64,000 nucleotides of DNA from Candidatus Sulfotelmatobacter sp. (GTDB taxonomy: Bacteria; Acidobacteriota; Terriglobia; Terriglobales; Acidobacteriaceae). The position numbers were made by a program, and so were the translations under genes. The stretch is taken from positions 1 to 64,000 of the forward strand of contig JADGNQ010000005.1 in assembly GCA_017883385.1 (NCBI GenBank), read 5' to 3'. This document shows, piece after piece, positions 9,049 through 18,310 of the stretch. Position 1 is the stretch's first letter, and each line of letters begins with the position of its first letter. The notes under the pieces are model-generated. The model had not been told where the DNA came from. It was given only the letters and a program-made list of their open reading frames with translations, and made no database searches.

Positions 9049-10029
9049 TTACTGTCGAAGGCCCAGGCGAGATCCGGCCCGCCGCTGGTAATGGGCGAAT
9101 CCGTCCAGAAACTTCCCGATCTCGACCGAGCTCGACTTGCGCGCCATCCCGATGCGAGGAAGCTGGTACCGATCGCTTCCGAAGTTCACCATGCCGAATT
9201 GCGCGGTCACGGAACAAGTGAAGCCAGCGTCCTCCACCTGCCGGACCTGGCTCGGGCGGAAGTCGCCAGGCATGCCATTTGGAAAGCAGAACGATTTCAC
9301 ACTTCGCCCCATGCCTTCTTCAATCTCAGCCCGTGAACGGCGCAACTCTTCCCAGGATTCCTCATCCGTGACGCTCGATAAAATCGGATGAGTCGCGGTG
9401 TGCGAACCAATCTCCATCAAGCCGGAGTCTGCCATCTCCCGCAGTTCGCTCCATGAACACGGCGCATACTTTGGCGGGGGAGATTGCGGGACGGATACGC
9501 CAGCACTCCCGGCCATGGCTTCGAGACGTGCATTGCGCTCGTCTGGCCGCGATCGATTCAACGATCGAAAAGCATCGTCAAGTCTTCCGGGAACCAACTC
9601 ATCTGGAGGCTTCGGTTGCTCACTTAACCACAGGACTTTGTCCGTCCATATCCAGCCTTCGCCACGTATGAACGAACTCACCACGAAGAAAGTTGCCGGC
9701 AGTTCAAACTCCTTCAGCAGTGGGAACAGAAACTCGTAGCAGTTACGCCGCCCGTCATCGATAGTAAGAGCCACCAGGTTCTTATCCAACGGTTGGCCGG
9801 AAGCCAGTTGCTCGGCAATCTGCAGCAACGGCACCACCCTGAAATGACGGCGTAAATACTCGAACTGCATGCGGATTCCGTTTACGTTCAACGCGTTCGG
9901 ATCCGTTCCGCCCGGTCCCGAGAAGTTGTGATACATGAGGATGCGCGCCATCCTGGCCGACCAGGCGCGGGTCAGCGAGAACACGCCGCAGTTCTGCATC
10001 ACTCGGAGCGCCAGTCTATTGAAGCTCAA
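9049..10029 (-). CDS. Polysaccharide deacetylase (NodB family)
   Basis: 326 residues from a TTG start with GAGGGG upstream; ATGs at internal residues 11 and 27 are alternatives. NodB/CE4 enzymes remove N- or O-acetyl groups from polysaccharides using a metal. Motifs present: TIDDG with the catalytic/metal Asp pair (about 89-93), SHTATHP with the metal-binding histidines (about 209-215) and a CFPNG motif near 248. There is no clear signal peptide, so it may act on lipid-linked repeat units inside the cell or be exported another way. It is convergent with the lipoprotein gene (2-bp gap) and divergent from the sulfotransferase at 10259. Confidence 0.9.
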   Translation of the reverse strand: MSFNRLALRVMQNCGVFSLTRAWSARMARILMYHNFSGPGGTDPNALNVNGIRMQFEYLRRHFRVVPLLQIAEQLASGQPLDKNLVALTIDDGRRNCYEFLFPLLKEFELPATFFVVSSFIRGEGWIWTDKVLWLSEQPKPPDELVPGRLDDAFRSLNRSRPDERNARLEAMAGSAGVSVPQSPPPKYAPCSWSELREMADSGLMEIGSHTATHPILSSVTDEESWEELRRSRAEIEEGMGRSVKSFCFPNGMPGDFRPSQVRQVEDAGFTCSVTAQFGMVNFGSDRYQLPRIGMARKSSSVEIGKFLDGFAHYQRRAGSRLGLRQ

Positions 10030-10258
10030 ACGCGCCCCTCACCGATTCGCATGCCGGTTCGCACCATGGCGGAGTGGAAAGACCAAGGCCGCGGCTCAAT
10101 GCCAACGCGGGAGAGATTCCCAGGGCAGGTGCAGCACATGACCGCGATGATAGCATCGCCGTCGGAAACCCAATCAGGAGTGGCTGCCGGAGTAATAGGG
10201 TCCCATCGCATGAAACCACGTTCTTGGGGTACCCTAGCTCTGCGAGTCAGAACCGCGA

Positions 10259-11077
10259 ATGTCCAGCCTGAAGAAGAGCCTGGCAGCCTACGCCAGAGTC
10301 GTAACCAAACGACAACCCGCTGCACGCGGGCTGACCGTCTATCCGGACGACACCTTCCTGGTTTCGTATCCCCGCTCGGGAAATACCTGGACCCGATTTC
10401 TGGTCTGCAACCTGATCAATCCCGATGATCCCGTAACCTTTGCGCAGATTGAATCGCGGATCCCTGAGATCTATGACGTCACCGACCGCGCCCTGCGTGC
10501 ATTTCCCCGGCCCCGTATCATCAAGAGTCACGAAAGTTTTGATCCCCGCTATAAGAAGATCATCTACATCGTGCGCGATCCTCGCGACGTTCTGCTTTCC
10601 TATTACGAGTTTCAACTGAAGCGCCGGGTCATCACAGAAGAGTGCGGCCTGGAGGCATTCGTCCCGCGTTTCATGGAGTCTGAGTTTGAACCCAAGACCG
10701 GATCGTGGCGAGATCACGTACTCAGTTGGACCGCCACACGCGGAGGCCAGCAGAATTTTCTGCTTCTGCGCTACGAAGACATGCTAGCCGACACTCCGCA
10801 GGAAGGCACTAAGATCGCTTCGTTCCTCGGGCTCGACTCGAGTTCGGAACGCATCACGCGCGCCGTGGCCCTCAGTTCAGCGGACCGCATGCGCACTCTT
10901 GAAAAGGAACAAGCCGGCGAGTGGAAGGAAACCAGCAAGACCCGGCAGGACAAACCGTTCGTTCGCAACGCCACTTCGGGCGGATGGAAGTCGGCCCTGC
11001 CCGAGCACTGTGTCGCACAACTCGAGACGGCTTGGGGAGACGCCGCCGCGTCGTCGGTGCCGCCGAGAAAATCGTAG
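10259..11077 (+). CDS. PAPS-dependent sulfotransferase, C-terminus altered
   Basis: 272 residues of the Sulfotransfer_1 family, which transfers sulfate from PAPS to hydroxyl or amino groups. The 5'-phosphosulfate loop SYPRSGNTW (36-44), a catalytic-type histidine in KSHESF (His91) and the 3'-phosphate motif IVRDPRD (104-110) are intact. It is clearly paralogous to the gene at 26459-27316. Similarity stops at AWG (residue about 260, base 11038). The last 12 residues are unrelated and are read from the antisense of the neighbouring acyltransferase, so its native C-terminal dozen or so residues were replaced by a rearrangement. It may still be active. PAPS would come from the operon at 14902-18295. 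Confidence 0.9.
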   Translation: MSSLKKSLAAYARVVTKRQPAARGLTVYPDDTFLVSYPRSGNTWTRFLVCNLINPDDPVTFAQIESRIPEIYDVTDRALRAFPRPRIIKSHESFDPRYKKIIYIVRDPRDVLLSYYEFQLKRRVITEECGLEAFVPRFMESEFEPKTGSWRDHVLSWTATRGGQQNFLLLRYEDMLADTPQEGTKIASFLGLDSSSERITRAVALSSADRMRTLEKEQAGEWKETSKTRQDKPFVRNATSGGWKSALPEHCVAQLETAWGDAAASSVPPRKS

Positions 11078-12033
11078 CGGCGAACTCCTTCGGCGATGAT
11101 CTGCTGAAGCACGTGGCTGCGCAGCACGTAGCCGACGCTGTCCGGAGCAAATTCCGGATTGAACCCTTCCTGCAGTGAGAACACCGTCGTCTGGTAGCGC
11201 AATCCAAACTGCGCTGCGACGGGTTTCTCATTCAGTTCCAGAATCCAGAACTCCAGCCGGCGACGCGCCAGCAAGAGCCGGGCCAGTTCCCCATAAAACT
11301 GGCGGCGGGCGGGCGAATGGAGAGTCCCAGGCAACCCTCGCTGCTGCCAGTGTTTGCCATGTAACTCGAAAAGCGCCTGCAGGAAAACCTCGATCTCTGC
11401 TTCCTCCGAACATCGACGGATTCGCACCTCGAACTTCTTTTCCAGCCGCCGTGTTCTCAGCCCAATCTTGCCCCGTTCCTTACTGGAAATTTTCTTCAGG
11501 TAAGCTTCCCAACTCTCTGCGAGTTCTACAACGGTCTGAGGCCGCGTGGAGGTGACGCGCCTCCACTTTCGCTTCGCCAAATCAGCTGACAGCCTCGTTG
11601 CCGAAGACGAGTTGACGGGAAGAGTATTCAACTCGCAAACGTCCCATAGCCCGGAGTTCTGTTGCATCCAGTCGAGCAGGCTGCGGCTGAATGCCTCTTC
11701 GAACCCAGGCCGCACCGGCAGATCAAGGTTGTCGGAGTCGTGGCTGCCGTCGCCCATCATCCGCAGGACACGCAACGAGAAGGGGAACGCCTGGCGTACC
11801 GTCACAGCCAATGGCGCCAAACCCACGAGGGCGGAAGATGTATCGCGAACCGCCAGGACCAGCAGCCGGTCCGCGCCGCCGAATGCGCGCCACCAGGGCA
11901 CCAGCCACTCATAGGTGGAAAATATCGTGGAAGGTGGGTATTCCCCCAGCAGCGTCTCCCACTCTGGCCGCAGCTGTTCCAGACTCTCCAGACTTTCGTG
12001 AGCGACGATCGTGAGGTTCTGGTCGGAAGCCAT
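10771..12033 (-). CDS. CelD/FemAB-like GNAT acyltransferase with 3' end replaced
   Basis: The open frame is 420 codons, but only the part from 12033 down to about 11055 looks native. It has the N-terminal CelD-like region (STYEWLVPWWRAFGG) and the GNAT core (ELNEKPVAAQFGLRY, then PDSVGYVLRSHVLQQII, then YDFLGG). Immediately after YDFLGGT the translation becomes the antisense of the convergent sulfotransferase gene, for about 95 residues. The usual last 40-50 residues of the family are therefore missing. It is likely a damaged gene or one with an altered tail. The intact paralogue for comparison is at 5601-6758. It may be non-functional. Confidence 0.75.
   Translation of the reverse strand: MASDQNLTIVAHESLESLEQLRPEWETLLGEYPPSTIFSTYEWLVPWWRAFGGADRLLVLAVRDTSSALVGLAPLAVTVRQAFPFSLRVLRMMGDGSHDSDNLDLPVRPGFEEAFSRSLLDWMQQNSGLWDVCELNTLPVNSSSATRLSADLAKRKWRRVTSTRPQTVVELAESWEAYLKKISSKERGKIGLRTRRLEKKFEVRIRRCSEEAEIEVFLQALFELHGKHWQQRGLPGTLHSPARRQFYGELARLLLARRRLEFWILELNEKPVAAQFGLRYQTTVFSLQEGFNPEFAPDSVGYVLRSHVLQQIIAEGVRRYDFLGGTDDAAASPQAVSSCATQCSGRADFHPPEVALRTNGLSCRVLLVSFHSPACSFSRVRMRSAELRATARVMRSELESSPRNEAILVPSCGVSASMSS
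11036..11060. other. Rearrangement junction joining two convergent gene ends
   Basis: Left of this point the plus strand encodes sulfotransferase up to AWG. Right of it the minus strand encodes acyltransferase from YDFLGGT upward. Each frame continues into the other gene's antisense strand because both native stops are gone. The junction lies in a GC-rich run (GCCGCCGCGTCGTCGG). Confidence 0.65.
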
Positions 12034-12090
12034 CTCCTGGATCTTTCCTGCTGGGCGGAAGCGCGCGGCGGGCGCTCACGAAAAATCCTA

Positions 12091-12714
12091 TCATCCTCCC
12101 AACATCGTCCAAGCCAGCTTCAACGATTCCGCGAGCCAGATCTTGGCCGATTGCCGGTGGCGCCACCAAGGCGTTTGAAACTCCGGGTCCGCGATGCCCT
12201 CGATCGAGACGTTCACACCTGGGTCATGCTGCCTGATCGTTCCTCGCCACAAAACCCGGGCACGGCGCGTGTGGTAGTTGGAAGTTACGACCATGATCGA
12301 CCGCCAGTGATGCTCCTCAACACAGGCCAGCGCGGCCTGCGCCTCTTGCCTGGTCGAATTCACCTCAGCGCTGGTTTCGCAAAAATCAACGCGAGACGCG
12401 AAATCGGCGCCGTAAGTCCGTTCGATATACGCGCGGGCGATCGGCGGGATCGCCTGGCCCCAGTACGATTCTTTCGGAACAATGAGCAGAACCCTGTCCG
12501 CGATTCCCCGTTGCAGAAAACTCATGGCGCCGGCCATGCGAGCCTTCTCAGCGACAATCGAGCCTTGGAGCACGACCGCGGAATCTACGTGGCTGGGCAT
12601 CGGGTCCGTGGCAATCAGCAAGTCAGCACCCCAGATGAGCAAGACCATCGTGGCCACAACCAACGTGGCGAGTAGCCACCTCACGATGCGGAGCAATCGC
12701 CAGGGCGAGGACAT
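12091..12714 (-). CDS. DUF218 (YdcF/ElyC-like) membrane-anchored protein
   Basis: About 207 residues from the ATG at 12714; the 245-codon frame from 12828 has an implausible Arg/Pro-rich front. One N-terminal TM helix (LLATLVVATMVLLIWGADLL) is followed by a DUF218 domain: SAVVLQGS, the central TSAEVNSTRQEAQ region and MVVTSNYHTRRAR. DUF218 proteins such as ElyC and SanA affect envelope polysaccharides and undecaprenyl-linked intermediates, though the chemistry is not settled. It sits 57 bp after the damaged acyltransferase and is probably co-transcribed ahead of it. Confidence 0.85.
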   Translation of the reverse strand: MSSPWRLLRIVRWLLATLVVATMVLLIWGADLLIATDPMPSHVDSAVVLQGSIVAEKARMAGAMSFLQRGIADRVLLIVPKESYWGQAIPPIARAYIERTYGADFASRVDFCETSAEVNSTRQEAQAALACVEEHHWRSIMVVTSNYHTRRARVLWRGTIRQHDPGVNVSIEGIADPEFQTPWWRHRQSAKIWLAESLKLAWTMLGG

Positions 12715-12810
12715 GGGGTAGGCTTTCAAGACCGATCTTGGCGAGCGGCCTACAGGGTGGGGATGCGGCCAGAGCGCTGCGATCTTATCACGCGCCCGGG
12801 TTGGCGGTGC

Positions 12811-12843
12811 GGCATGCCTTGAAGGCATGCCCTGATACGAACC
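12811..12843 (-). repeat. Dispersed palindromic repeat, family A
   Basis: Contains GGCATGCCTTGAAGGCATG followed by CCCTGATACGA. It is the reverse complement of the pattern seen at 22884, 41320, 47203 and 61295 (GATTCGTATCAGGGC plus a short palindrome). It lies in the 262-bp gap between the DUF218 gene and the flippase. No other feature was seen in that gap. Confidence 0.7.
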
Positions 12844-12976
12844 GTCCCCTGAAACAGCAGTCTACGGGAACGACGACCCGCGACTTGCCGGACCCTACTG
12901 ATAGTCTGGACACTGTCCGCGAGTTTGTGCCAACCTGACGCCATCGTGATCGGATCCAATATCGGACCCCATTGAA

Positions 12977-14503
12977 ATGAGCCAGACCATTCGCGCCCTC
13001 AAGAACGTGACGTCGAGTTGGGCCGGCCTGGCGATGAACATTGCCGTCGGCTTCTTTCTCTCGCCCTTTATCCTCCATCACTTGGGGGACGACGCCTTCG
13101 GCTTGTGGGTGCTGATCTTTTCCCTGACGGGCTACTACGGAATCTTCGACTTCGGCATTCGATCCTCCCTCATTCGCTACGTCTCCAAGTTCCAGGCCAC
13201 TGGCGACAAGGATCAACTGGCGCGGCTCATCAACACCAGCTTCTTCAGCTACAGTTGCCTCGGTGCGATCCTGCTGGTGCCGACCGTGCTAGGGACGCTC
13301 TACGTCGATCGCCTCTTCCACATCCCGCCCGCATTTCTCCGCGATGCCCGCATGCTGTTTCTCATCGTGGGATCGTCCCTGGCCCTGGGCTTTCCTCTGG
13401 GAATCTCAGGGGGCATCCTGGAAGGATTGCAGCGGTTCTATCTTCTGAACTGGACCAACATGGCTTCGTTGGCCGTGCGCGCCACACTGATTGTGCTTGC
13501 TCTACATAACGGCTATGGCCTGCTTACCATCGCCCTGATCACCGTATCTCTGCCCTTGATTACCTCGGCGGTTCGCGCAGGAATGGCGCAGCACATCCTC
13601 GCGATTCCGTATGGATGGAAGTACGTCGACCGGGCATCGCTCCGCCAGGTCGCCAACTACGGATCGGTCACCTTCATGATCATCGTGGCCGCGCGGCTGC
13701 GGTTCAAGACGGATGCAGTCATCATCGGAAGCTTTCTCTCCGCCGCTGCCATCACGCATTTTTCCATCGGGGCGCGCCTGGTCGATTATGCAGGCGAAGT
13801 GGTCAGTAGTCTGGCGCAGATCTTCACGCCGATGGCCAGCCAGTTTCATGCCACCGGCGATTACCAAGGGCTGCGCAAGATGTTTATTGCGGGGAATCGT
13901 GCCTGCGCGTTTGTGATGTTTCCCATTTGTGTCACCCTGATCGTCATGGGCAAGTCGGTGATCGAGGCTTGGATGGGACCACGATATGTCTCCAGTTACA
14001 TCATTGTGCTCATTCTCCTGATACCGTCCACGCTCTACAATGCGCAAACCACCTCCAACCGGATCCTGTTCGGCATGAGCCAGCACCGGTCCCTGGCGAT
14101 CATCGTACTGATCGAAGGCGTGGCCAATGTCATCCTCAGCGTTGCCTTGGTGCGCCCGTGGGGAATCGTGGGTGACGCGATCGGCACCGCGATTCCCCTG
14201 GCGTGCACCGCGATATTCTTCCTACCTCGTCACATGTGCCGCCGCCTCGATGTTCCCCTCTGGAAATTCATCCCCGAAGCCTACTTCTATCCCGCGCTGT
14301 TTTGTATCCCGATGGTTCTTGCGCTTGCCTTCGTACAGAGGTCCTTCTATGCCCACCGTTACCCCCAACTTGTACTGAATCTGTTTGTGGGCTGGGCGGT
14401 TTACGGCATCGGGGTTGTGTGGTTTCTCGCCACCCACGAACCGGCCGGGGTGCAACTAAAGAGAAGGGTGATCCGCTACTTCGCGCAGGCCGGGGAACGC
14501 TAG
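12977..14503 (+). CDS. Oligosaccharide flippase (Wzx-like, MATE/MOP superfamily)
   Basis: A 508-residue polytopic membrane protein with about 12-14 predicted helices. The N-terminus is typical of polysaccharide biosynthesis proteins (ALKNVTSSWAGLAMNIAVG, then GDDAFGLWVLIFSLTGYYGI). The family flips undecaprenyl-linked repeat units to the periplasmic face. The glycine-rich ILEGLQRFYLLNW segment and the loop ending in HATGDYQGLRKMF fit Wzx/RfbX proteins. It is the only flippase candidate in the window and would pair with the Wzy-like polymerase (39888-41225) and the Wzz and Wza proteins in the minus-strand operon. No strong ribosome binding site precedes the ATG. Confidence 0.88.
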   Translation: MSQTIRALKNVTSSWAGLAMNIAVGFFLSPFILHHLGDDAFGLWVLIFSLTGYYGIFDFGIRSSLIRYVSKFQATGDKDQLARLINTSFFSYSCLGAILLVPTVLGTLYVDRLFHIPPAFLRDARMLFLIVGSSLALGFPLGISGGILEGLQRFYLLNWTNMASLAVRATLIVLALHNGYGLLTIALITVSLPLITSAVRAGMAQHILAIPYGWKYVDRASLRQVANYGSVTFMIIVAARLRFKTDAVIIGSFLSAAAITHFSIGARLVDYAGEVVSSLAQIFTPMASQFHATGDYQGLRKMFIAGNRACAFVMFPICVTLIVMGKSVIEAWMGPRYVSSYIIVLILLIPSTLYNAQTTSNRILFGMSQHRSLAIIVLIEGVANVILSVALVRPWGIVGDAIGTAIPLACTAIFFLPRHMCRRLDVPLWKFIPEAYFYPALFCIPMVLALAFVQRSFYAHRYPQLVLNLFVGWAVYGIGVVWFLATHEPAGVQLKRRVIRYFAQAGER

Positions 14504-14901
14504 GAGAAGCGTTGCATCGCGAATTCGGGCGCGCAATAAATTGCATACTGCGCGTCCGCGGAAGAAATGGTTCCTCAGTCTGCGCAATGACTTGCACATG
14601 AACCGATGGCGAAACTGTGTTCGCCGGGAGAATTCAAAGTTTCGCCTTTATCCTTATCAGTTTACAGTACAATAGCTTTACGCCTTTCCGGCATGACGCT
14701 TGCGGTGGTAAGGGGTTCGTTCCATCTCTTTTGGTGTAAAGTAGGGTTAATCAGGGTCATTGGACGCCGCAGAAGAACTGCCGGTCTGGTCACCATGTCC
14801 CCCCAATAGCATTGTCCGGAAATCATCATTCGATGCCTTCTGCGAGATGCTGAATTACATGCAGTTCATTCAAAACTAACGAACCTGGGAGGTTCACGCG
14901 C
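14504..14901. other. Intergenic region before the sulfur-activation operon
   Basis: About 400 bp without a credible gene. A TACAAT hexamer near 14668 could be a -10 element but has no good -35. A GGGAGG ribosome binding site precedes the TTG start of the next gene. No riboswitch or tRNA fold was recognised. Confidence 0.4.
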
Positions 14902-16647
14902 TTGTCTGCTTCCACTAGTCATTTGATTGCTCCGCACGGCGGCGAACTTGTAAATCTGCTTGCAGCACCGGAAAAAGCCGCAGAATTGAAAGCCCACTCC
15001 CGCGAGTGGCCATCCTGGGACCTTACTGCCCGTCAAATTTGCGATCTCGAGCTCCTCATGAGCGGTGGCTTCTCTCCGCTGCGCGGCTTTATGAACAAGG
15101 CCGACTACGAGGGCGTCTGTCACAACATGCGTCTGGCCAGCGGAGTTCTTTGGCCCATACCGATTACGCTCGATGTGACCGAAGAATTTGCCAAGAAGCT
15201 CACGCCCGGCAGCAGCAAAGTCGCATTGCGCGACGGCGAGGGCGTGATGCTGGCCGTGTTACATGTCGAAGAGGTTTGGCAAGCCGACCGCGCCACCGAA
15301 GCCAAGGCCGTGTTTAACAGCACCAGCAAGCTCCATCCTGGCGCCGACTACGCCATCAATAAGGCGAACCCGTGGTACGTCGGCGGGCGTGTCGAAGGTC
15401 TGCAAGGCCCGTCGCATTACGATTTCCGTACTCTGCGCTTCACCCCGGCTGAACTGCGAGCCGAGTTCGTCCGCCTGGGATGGCGTCGCGTCGTTGCCTT
15501 CCAGACCCGCAACCCCATGCACCGCGCCCACGTGGAGCTGACTTTCCGCGCGGCCAAGCAGGTCGAAGCCAACCTATTGCTTCATCCCGTGGTCGGCATG
15601 ACCAAGCCCGGTGACGTGGACTACTACACGCGCGTTCGTTGCTACCAGTTGCTGAGTTCGAAATATCCACAAGGAACCCAGAAGCTCTCTCTGCTCCCTC
15701 TTGCCATGCGTATGGGTGGACCGCGCGAGGCAATCTGGCACGCTCTCATCCGCAAGAACCACGGCTGCACGCACTTCATCGTAGGCCGCGATCATGCTGG
15801 TCCGGGCAAGGACTCCGACGGGAAGCCTTTCTACGGCCCCTATGAGGCCCAGGAAACCTTCAAGAAGCACGAAGCCGACATCGGCGTCACCATGGTTCCC
15901 TTCAACATGATGGTCTACCTTGAGGCCGAGGACCGCTACGTTCCCGACGACGAAGTGAAAAAGGAAGACAAGGTCCTGAACATCTCCGGCACGGAGTTGC
16001 GGGAGCGGCTCAACGAAGGCCGCGAAATTCCCGCCTGGTTCACCTATCCGGAAGTTGTCCAGGAACTGCGGCGCAGTTTTCCGCCACGTGCCAAGCAAGG
16101 TGTAACCATCTTCTTCACCGGACTCTCTGGTTCGGGCAAGTCCACCATCGCCAACGTTCTGATGACGAAGTTCCTGGAAGTCGGCGGGCGCGCTGTGACC
16201 TTGCTCGACGGCGATCTCGTGCGTAAGCATCTTTCGTCGGAGCTGGGATTCTCGAAAGAGCACCGCGATATCAACATCCGCCGCATTGGCTACGTCGCTT
16301 CGGAAATCGCGAAGAACGGCGGCATTGCGATTTGTGCGCCCATCGCGCCGTATGACGCAACCCGCAAACACGTGCGCCAGATGGTCGAGCCCTACGGAGG
16401 CTTCATCCTGGTGCACATCGCAACTTCGGTAGAAGTCTGCGAGCAGCGCGACCGCAAAGGCCTGTACGCCAAAGCCCGCGCTGGCATCCTCAAGGAGTTC
16501 ACCGGGATCTCCGATCCCTACGAGGCCCCGACCGATGCCGAAGTCACGGTCAACACCGCTGAGTTGTCACCGGAAGAAGCAGCCCAGGAAATCATTCTGC
16601 ACCTGGAGCGCGAAGGTTTCATCGGCGTGAACGGCGCGGGAGCGTAG
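14902..16647 (+). CDS. sat/cysC: Bifunctional sulfate adenylyltransferase / adenylylsulfate kinase
   Basis: 581 residues from a TTG start with GGGAGG upstream. The N-terminal about 390 residues are a Sat-type ATP sulfurylase, including the nucleotide-binding RNPMHRAH at about 203 and the later GRDHAGPG. The C-terminal about 170 residues are an APS kinase with P-loop GLSGSGKST at about 407-415. The fusion makes APS from sulfate and ATP and then PAPS, the donor for sulfotransferases. It heads an apparent operon with a TauE-type transporter and a CysQ-type phosphatase, and no sulfite- or PAPS-reductase is present. That points to sulfation rather than cysteine synthesis as the local purpose. Three sulfotransferases lie within 12 kb. 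Confidence 0.96.
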   Translation: MSASTSHLIAPHGGELVNLLAAPEKAAELKAHSREWPSWDLTARQICDLELLMSGGFSPLRGFMNKADYEGVCHNMRLASGVLWPIPITLDVTEEFAKKLTPGSSKVALRDGEGVMLAVLHVEEVWQADRATEAKAVFNSTSKLHPGADYAINKANPWYVGGRVEGLQGPSHYDFRTLRFTPAELRAEFVRLGWRRVVAFQTRNPMHRAHVELTFRAAKQVEANLLLHPVVGMTKPGDVDYYTRVRCYQLLSSKYPQGTQKLSLLPLAMRMGGPREAIWHALIRKNHGCTHFIVGRDHAGPGKDSDGKPFYGPYEAQETFKKHEADIGVTMVPFNMMVYLEAEDRYVPDDEVKKEDKVLNISGTELRERLNEGREIPAWFTYPEVVQELRRSFPPRAKQGVTIFFTGLSGSGKSTIANVLMTKFLEVGGRAVTLLDGDLVRKHLSSELGFSKEHRDINIRRIGYVASEIAKNGGIAICAPIAPYDATRKHVRQMVEPYGGFILVHIATSVEVCEQRDRKGLYAKARAGILKEFTGISDPYEAPTDAEVTVNTAELSPEEAAQEIILHLEREGFIGVNGAGA

Positions 16648-16665
16648 GACGAAAACGAACCGGCT

Positions 16666-17436
16666 ATGCCACTGATAGCAACCAAAATTCTGGTTGGCTT
16701 TGTCGTGGGCATTCTCATCGGCATGAGCGGCGTGGGGGGCGGTGTTTTACTGCTTCCCGTGCTGATCTTCGGCCTGCGGGTGCCGCCGATTGTGGCTGTC
16801 GGTTCCGACGCACTCTTCAACTTCTTTACCAAGATCCCAGCAGGTCTGCTGCACCTCAAGAAGGGCACGGTCCGCCGCAAGGTGGTCGTCGCACTTGCGA
16901 TGGGCAGTATTCCCGGCTCCATCGGCGGAGTCAAGCTGCTCATGTACATCCGTCACCTGTATGGGGACGGGGTCAACAACTTCATCAAGACCGCCGTCGG
17001 CGTGCTGCTCATCGTGATCCCAACACTGTTGCTGTTTCAGAAGCGCATCGAAGAGAAGGTCGCCAACCGCACTCCGACGATGAAGAGCTTCGCCGGCATG
17101 GCCGTCATCGGCCTGGTCGCCGGCTTCCTCGTGGGAATGACCTCGGTCGGTTCGGGCAGCATCATTATGATGTTGCTGCTGCTGTTCTACAGCTTTCCAC
17201 CCAAAATAAACGTTGGGACCGATATTGTGCACGCAGTGATCCTCACCGGAGTCACGGGGCTTCTTCATTTCCGGGCGGGAAACGTTGATCCTGCGCTGGT
17301 CGGGTCGCTGCTGATTGGTTCCATCCCCGGCGGACTGCTCGGTTCGCATTTGAGCACCCGCGTACCCATGCTCTGGCTGCGTCGCATTCTCTGCGCCTTG
17401 CTGCTGCTCACCGGAGCCCGCATGCTTTGGGCTTGA
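16666..17436 (+). CDS. TauE/SafE-family sulfite/anion transporter
   Basis: 256 residues and about 8 hydrophobic helices in two similar halves, each opening with a glycine-rich motif (FVVGILIGMSGVGGGVLLLP and GLVAGFLVGMTSVGSGSII). This is the classic TauE/SafE (former DUF81) layout. Members export or import sulfite, sulfoacetate, organosulfonates or, in some cases, sulfate. It starts 18 bp after sat/cysC, so co-transcription is likely. Here it may bring in sulfate or remove an excess sulfur oxyanion; direction and substrate cannot be read from sequence. Confidence 0.9.
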   Translation: MPLIATKILVGFVVGILIGMSGVGGGVLLLPVLIFGLRVPPIVAVGSDALFNFFTKIPAGLLHLKKGTVRRKVVVALAMGSIPGSIGGVKLLMYIRHLYGDGVNNFIKTAVGVLLIVIPTLLLFQKRIEEKVANRTPTMKSFAGMAVIGLVAGFLVGMTSVGSGSIIMMLLLLFYSFPPKINVGTDIVHAVILTGVTGLLHFRAGNVDPALVGSLLIGSIPGGLLGSHLSTRVPMLWLRRILCALLLLTGARMLWA

Positions 17437-17461
17437 TTTCGACAACACAATTCCGCGGAAT

Positions 17462-18295
17462 ATGATTCAGGAGAATATGAGCTCTTCTTACGCCGACATT
17501 CTGCAGCGCATCCAGGCCGCATTGGACGCAGCCCGCGAGGTCTTCTCCCGCTTCACACCGGGTGCCGTTGCAACCGAATACAAGGCCGGACACGATCCCG
17601 TAACCGAGGCCGATCACGCGGTTGACGCCGTACTCCGCCAGAACCTGCTGCGCGATGGTGAAGGATGGCTTTCGGAAGAAACCGTGGACAGTCCTTCCCG
17701 ACTCGACAAGCAGCGGGTTTGGATCGTGGACCCTCTCGATGGCACGCGTGAGTTCGTTCAGGGATTGCCCGAGTTCTGCGTTTCCATTGGATTCATCGAG
17801 AATGGCAAGCCCGTAGCTGGTGGAATCTACAACCCTGCCACACAAGAGACTTTTTTAGGATCGGTCGATAGCGGCGTGCTCTACAACGGCAAGCCCGCAG
17901 TGGCCAGCCAGCGAGCCAGTCTGGCCGGAGCGTTAGTACTGGCGAGCCGCAGCGAGGTCAAACGCGGCGAGTGGAAGCAGTTCGAGAATGGCTCCTTCAA
18001 AGTTCAGGCGATGGGTTCGGTCGCGTATAAGCTCGCGCTCGTTGCTGCCGGCCTTGCCGATGTCACATTCACTCTGACCCCAAAGAACGAATGGGACGTG
18101 GCTGCCGGTGCAGCTCTGGTCCTGAGCGCCGGAGGTTATGTCGCCACGTTGGATCACGCGTCGTTAACCTGCAACAACAGAGATCCTCTGATCTCCGGTT
18201 TGCTGGCGTGTGGTCCACATCTGCGGGACGACCTTCTGGCGGCCGTCCAAGACCACATCGAGCCCGCGATTCTGAAGTCCTCCCGACATTCCTGA
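17462..18295 (+). CDS. cysQ: 3'(2'),5'-bisphosphate nucleotidase, CysQ-like (IMPase superfamily)
   Basis: 277 residues with the inositol-monophosphatase-family motifs: DPVTEAD (metal site), the Glu pair in LSEETVDS, WIVDPLDGTREFV at about 88-100, and NEWDVAAGAALV near the C-terminus. CysQ hydrolyses PAP, the by-product of sulfotransferases, which otherwise inhibits them. Its place 25 bp after the TauE gene and just behind PAPS synthesis supports that role over inositol phosphatase. The ATG at 17462 is used; an ATG five codons later (17477) is also possible, with a GGAG between the two. Confidence 0.9.
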   Translation: MIQENMSSSYADILQRIQAALDAAREVFSRFTPGAVATEYKAGHDPVTEADHAVDAVLRQNLLRDGEGWLSEETVDSPSRLDKQRVWIVDPLDGTREFVQGLPEFCVSIGFIENGKPVAGGIYNPATQETFLGSVDSGVLYNGKPAVASQRASLAGALVLASRSEVKRGEWKQFENGSFKVQAMGSVAYKLALVAAGLADVTFTLTPKNEWDVAAGAALVLSAGGYVATLDHASLTCNNRDPLISGLLACGPHLRDDLLAAVQDHIEPAILKSSRHS

Positions 18296-18310
18296 TAAGG
18301 TTGTCAAAGC

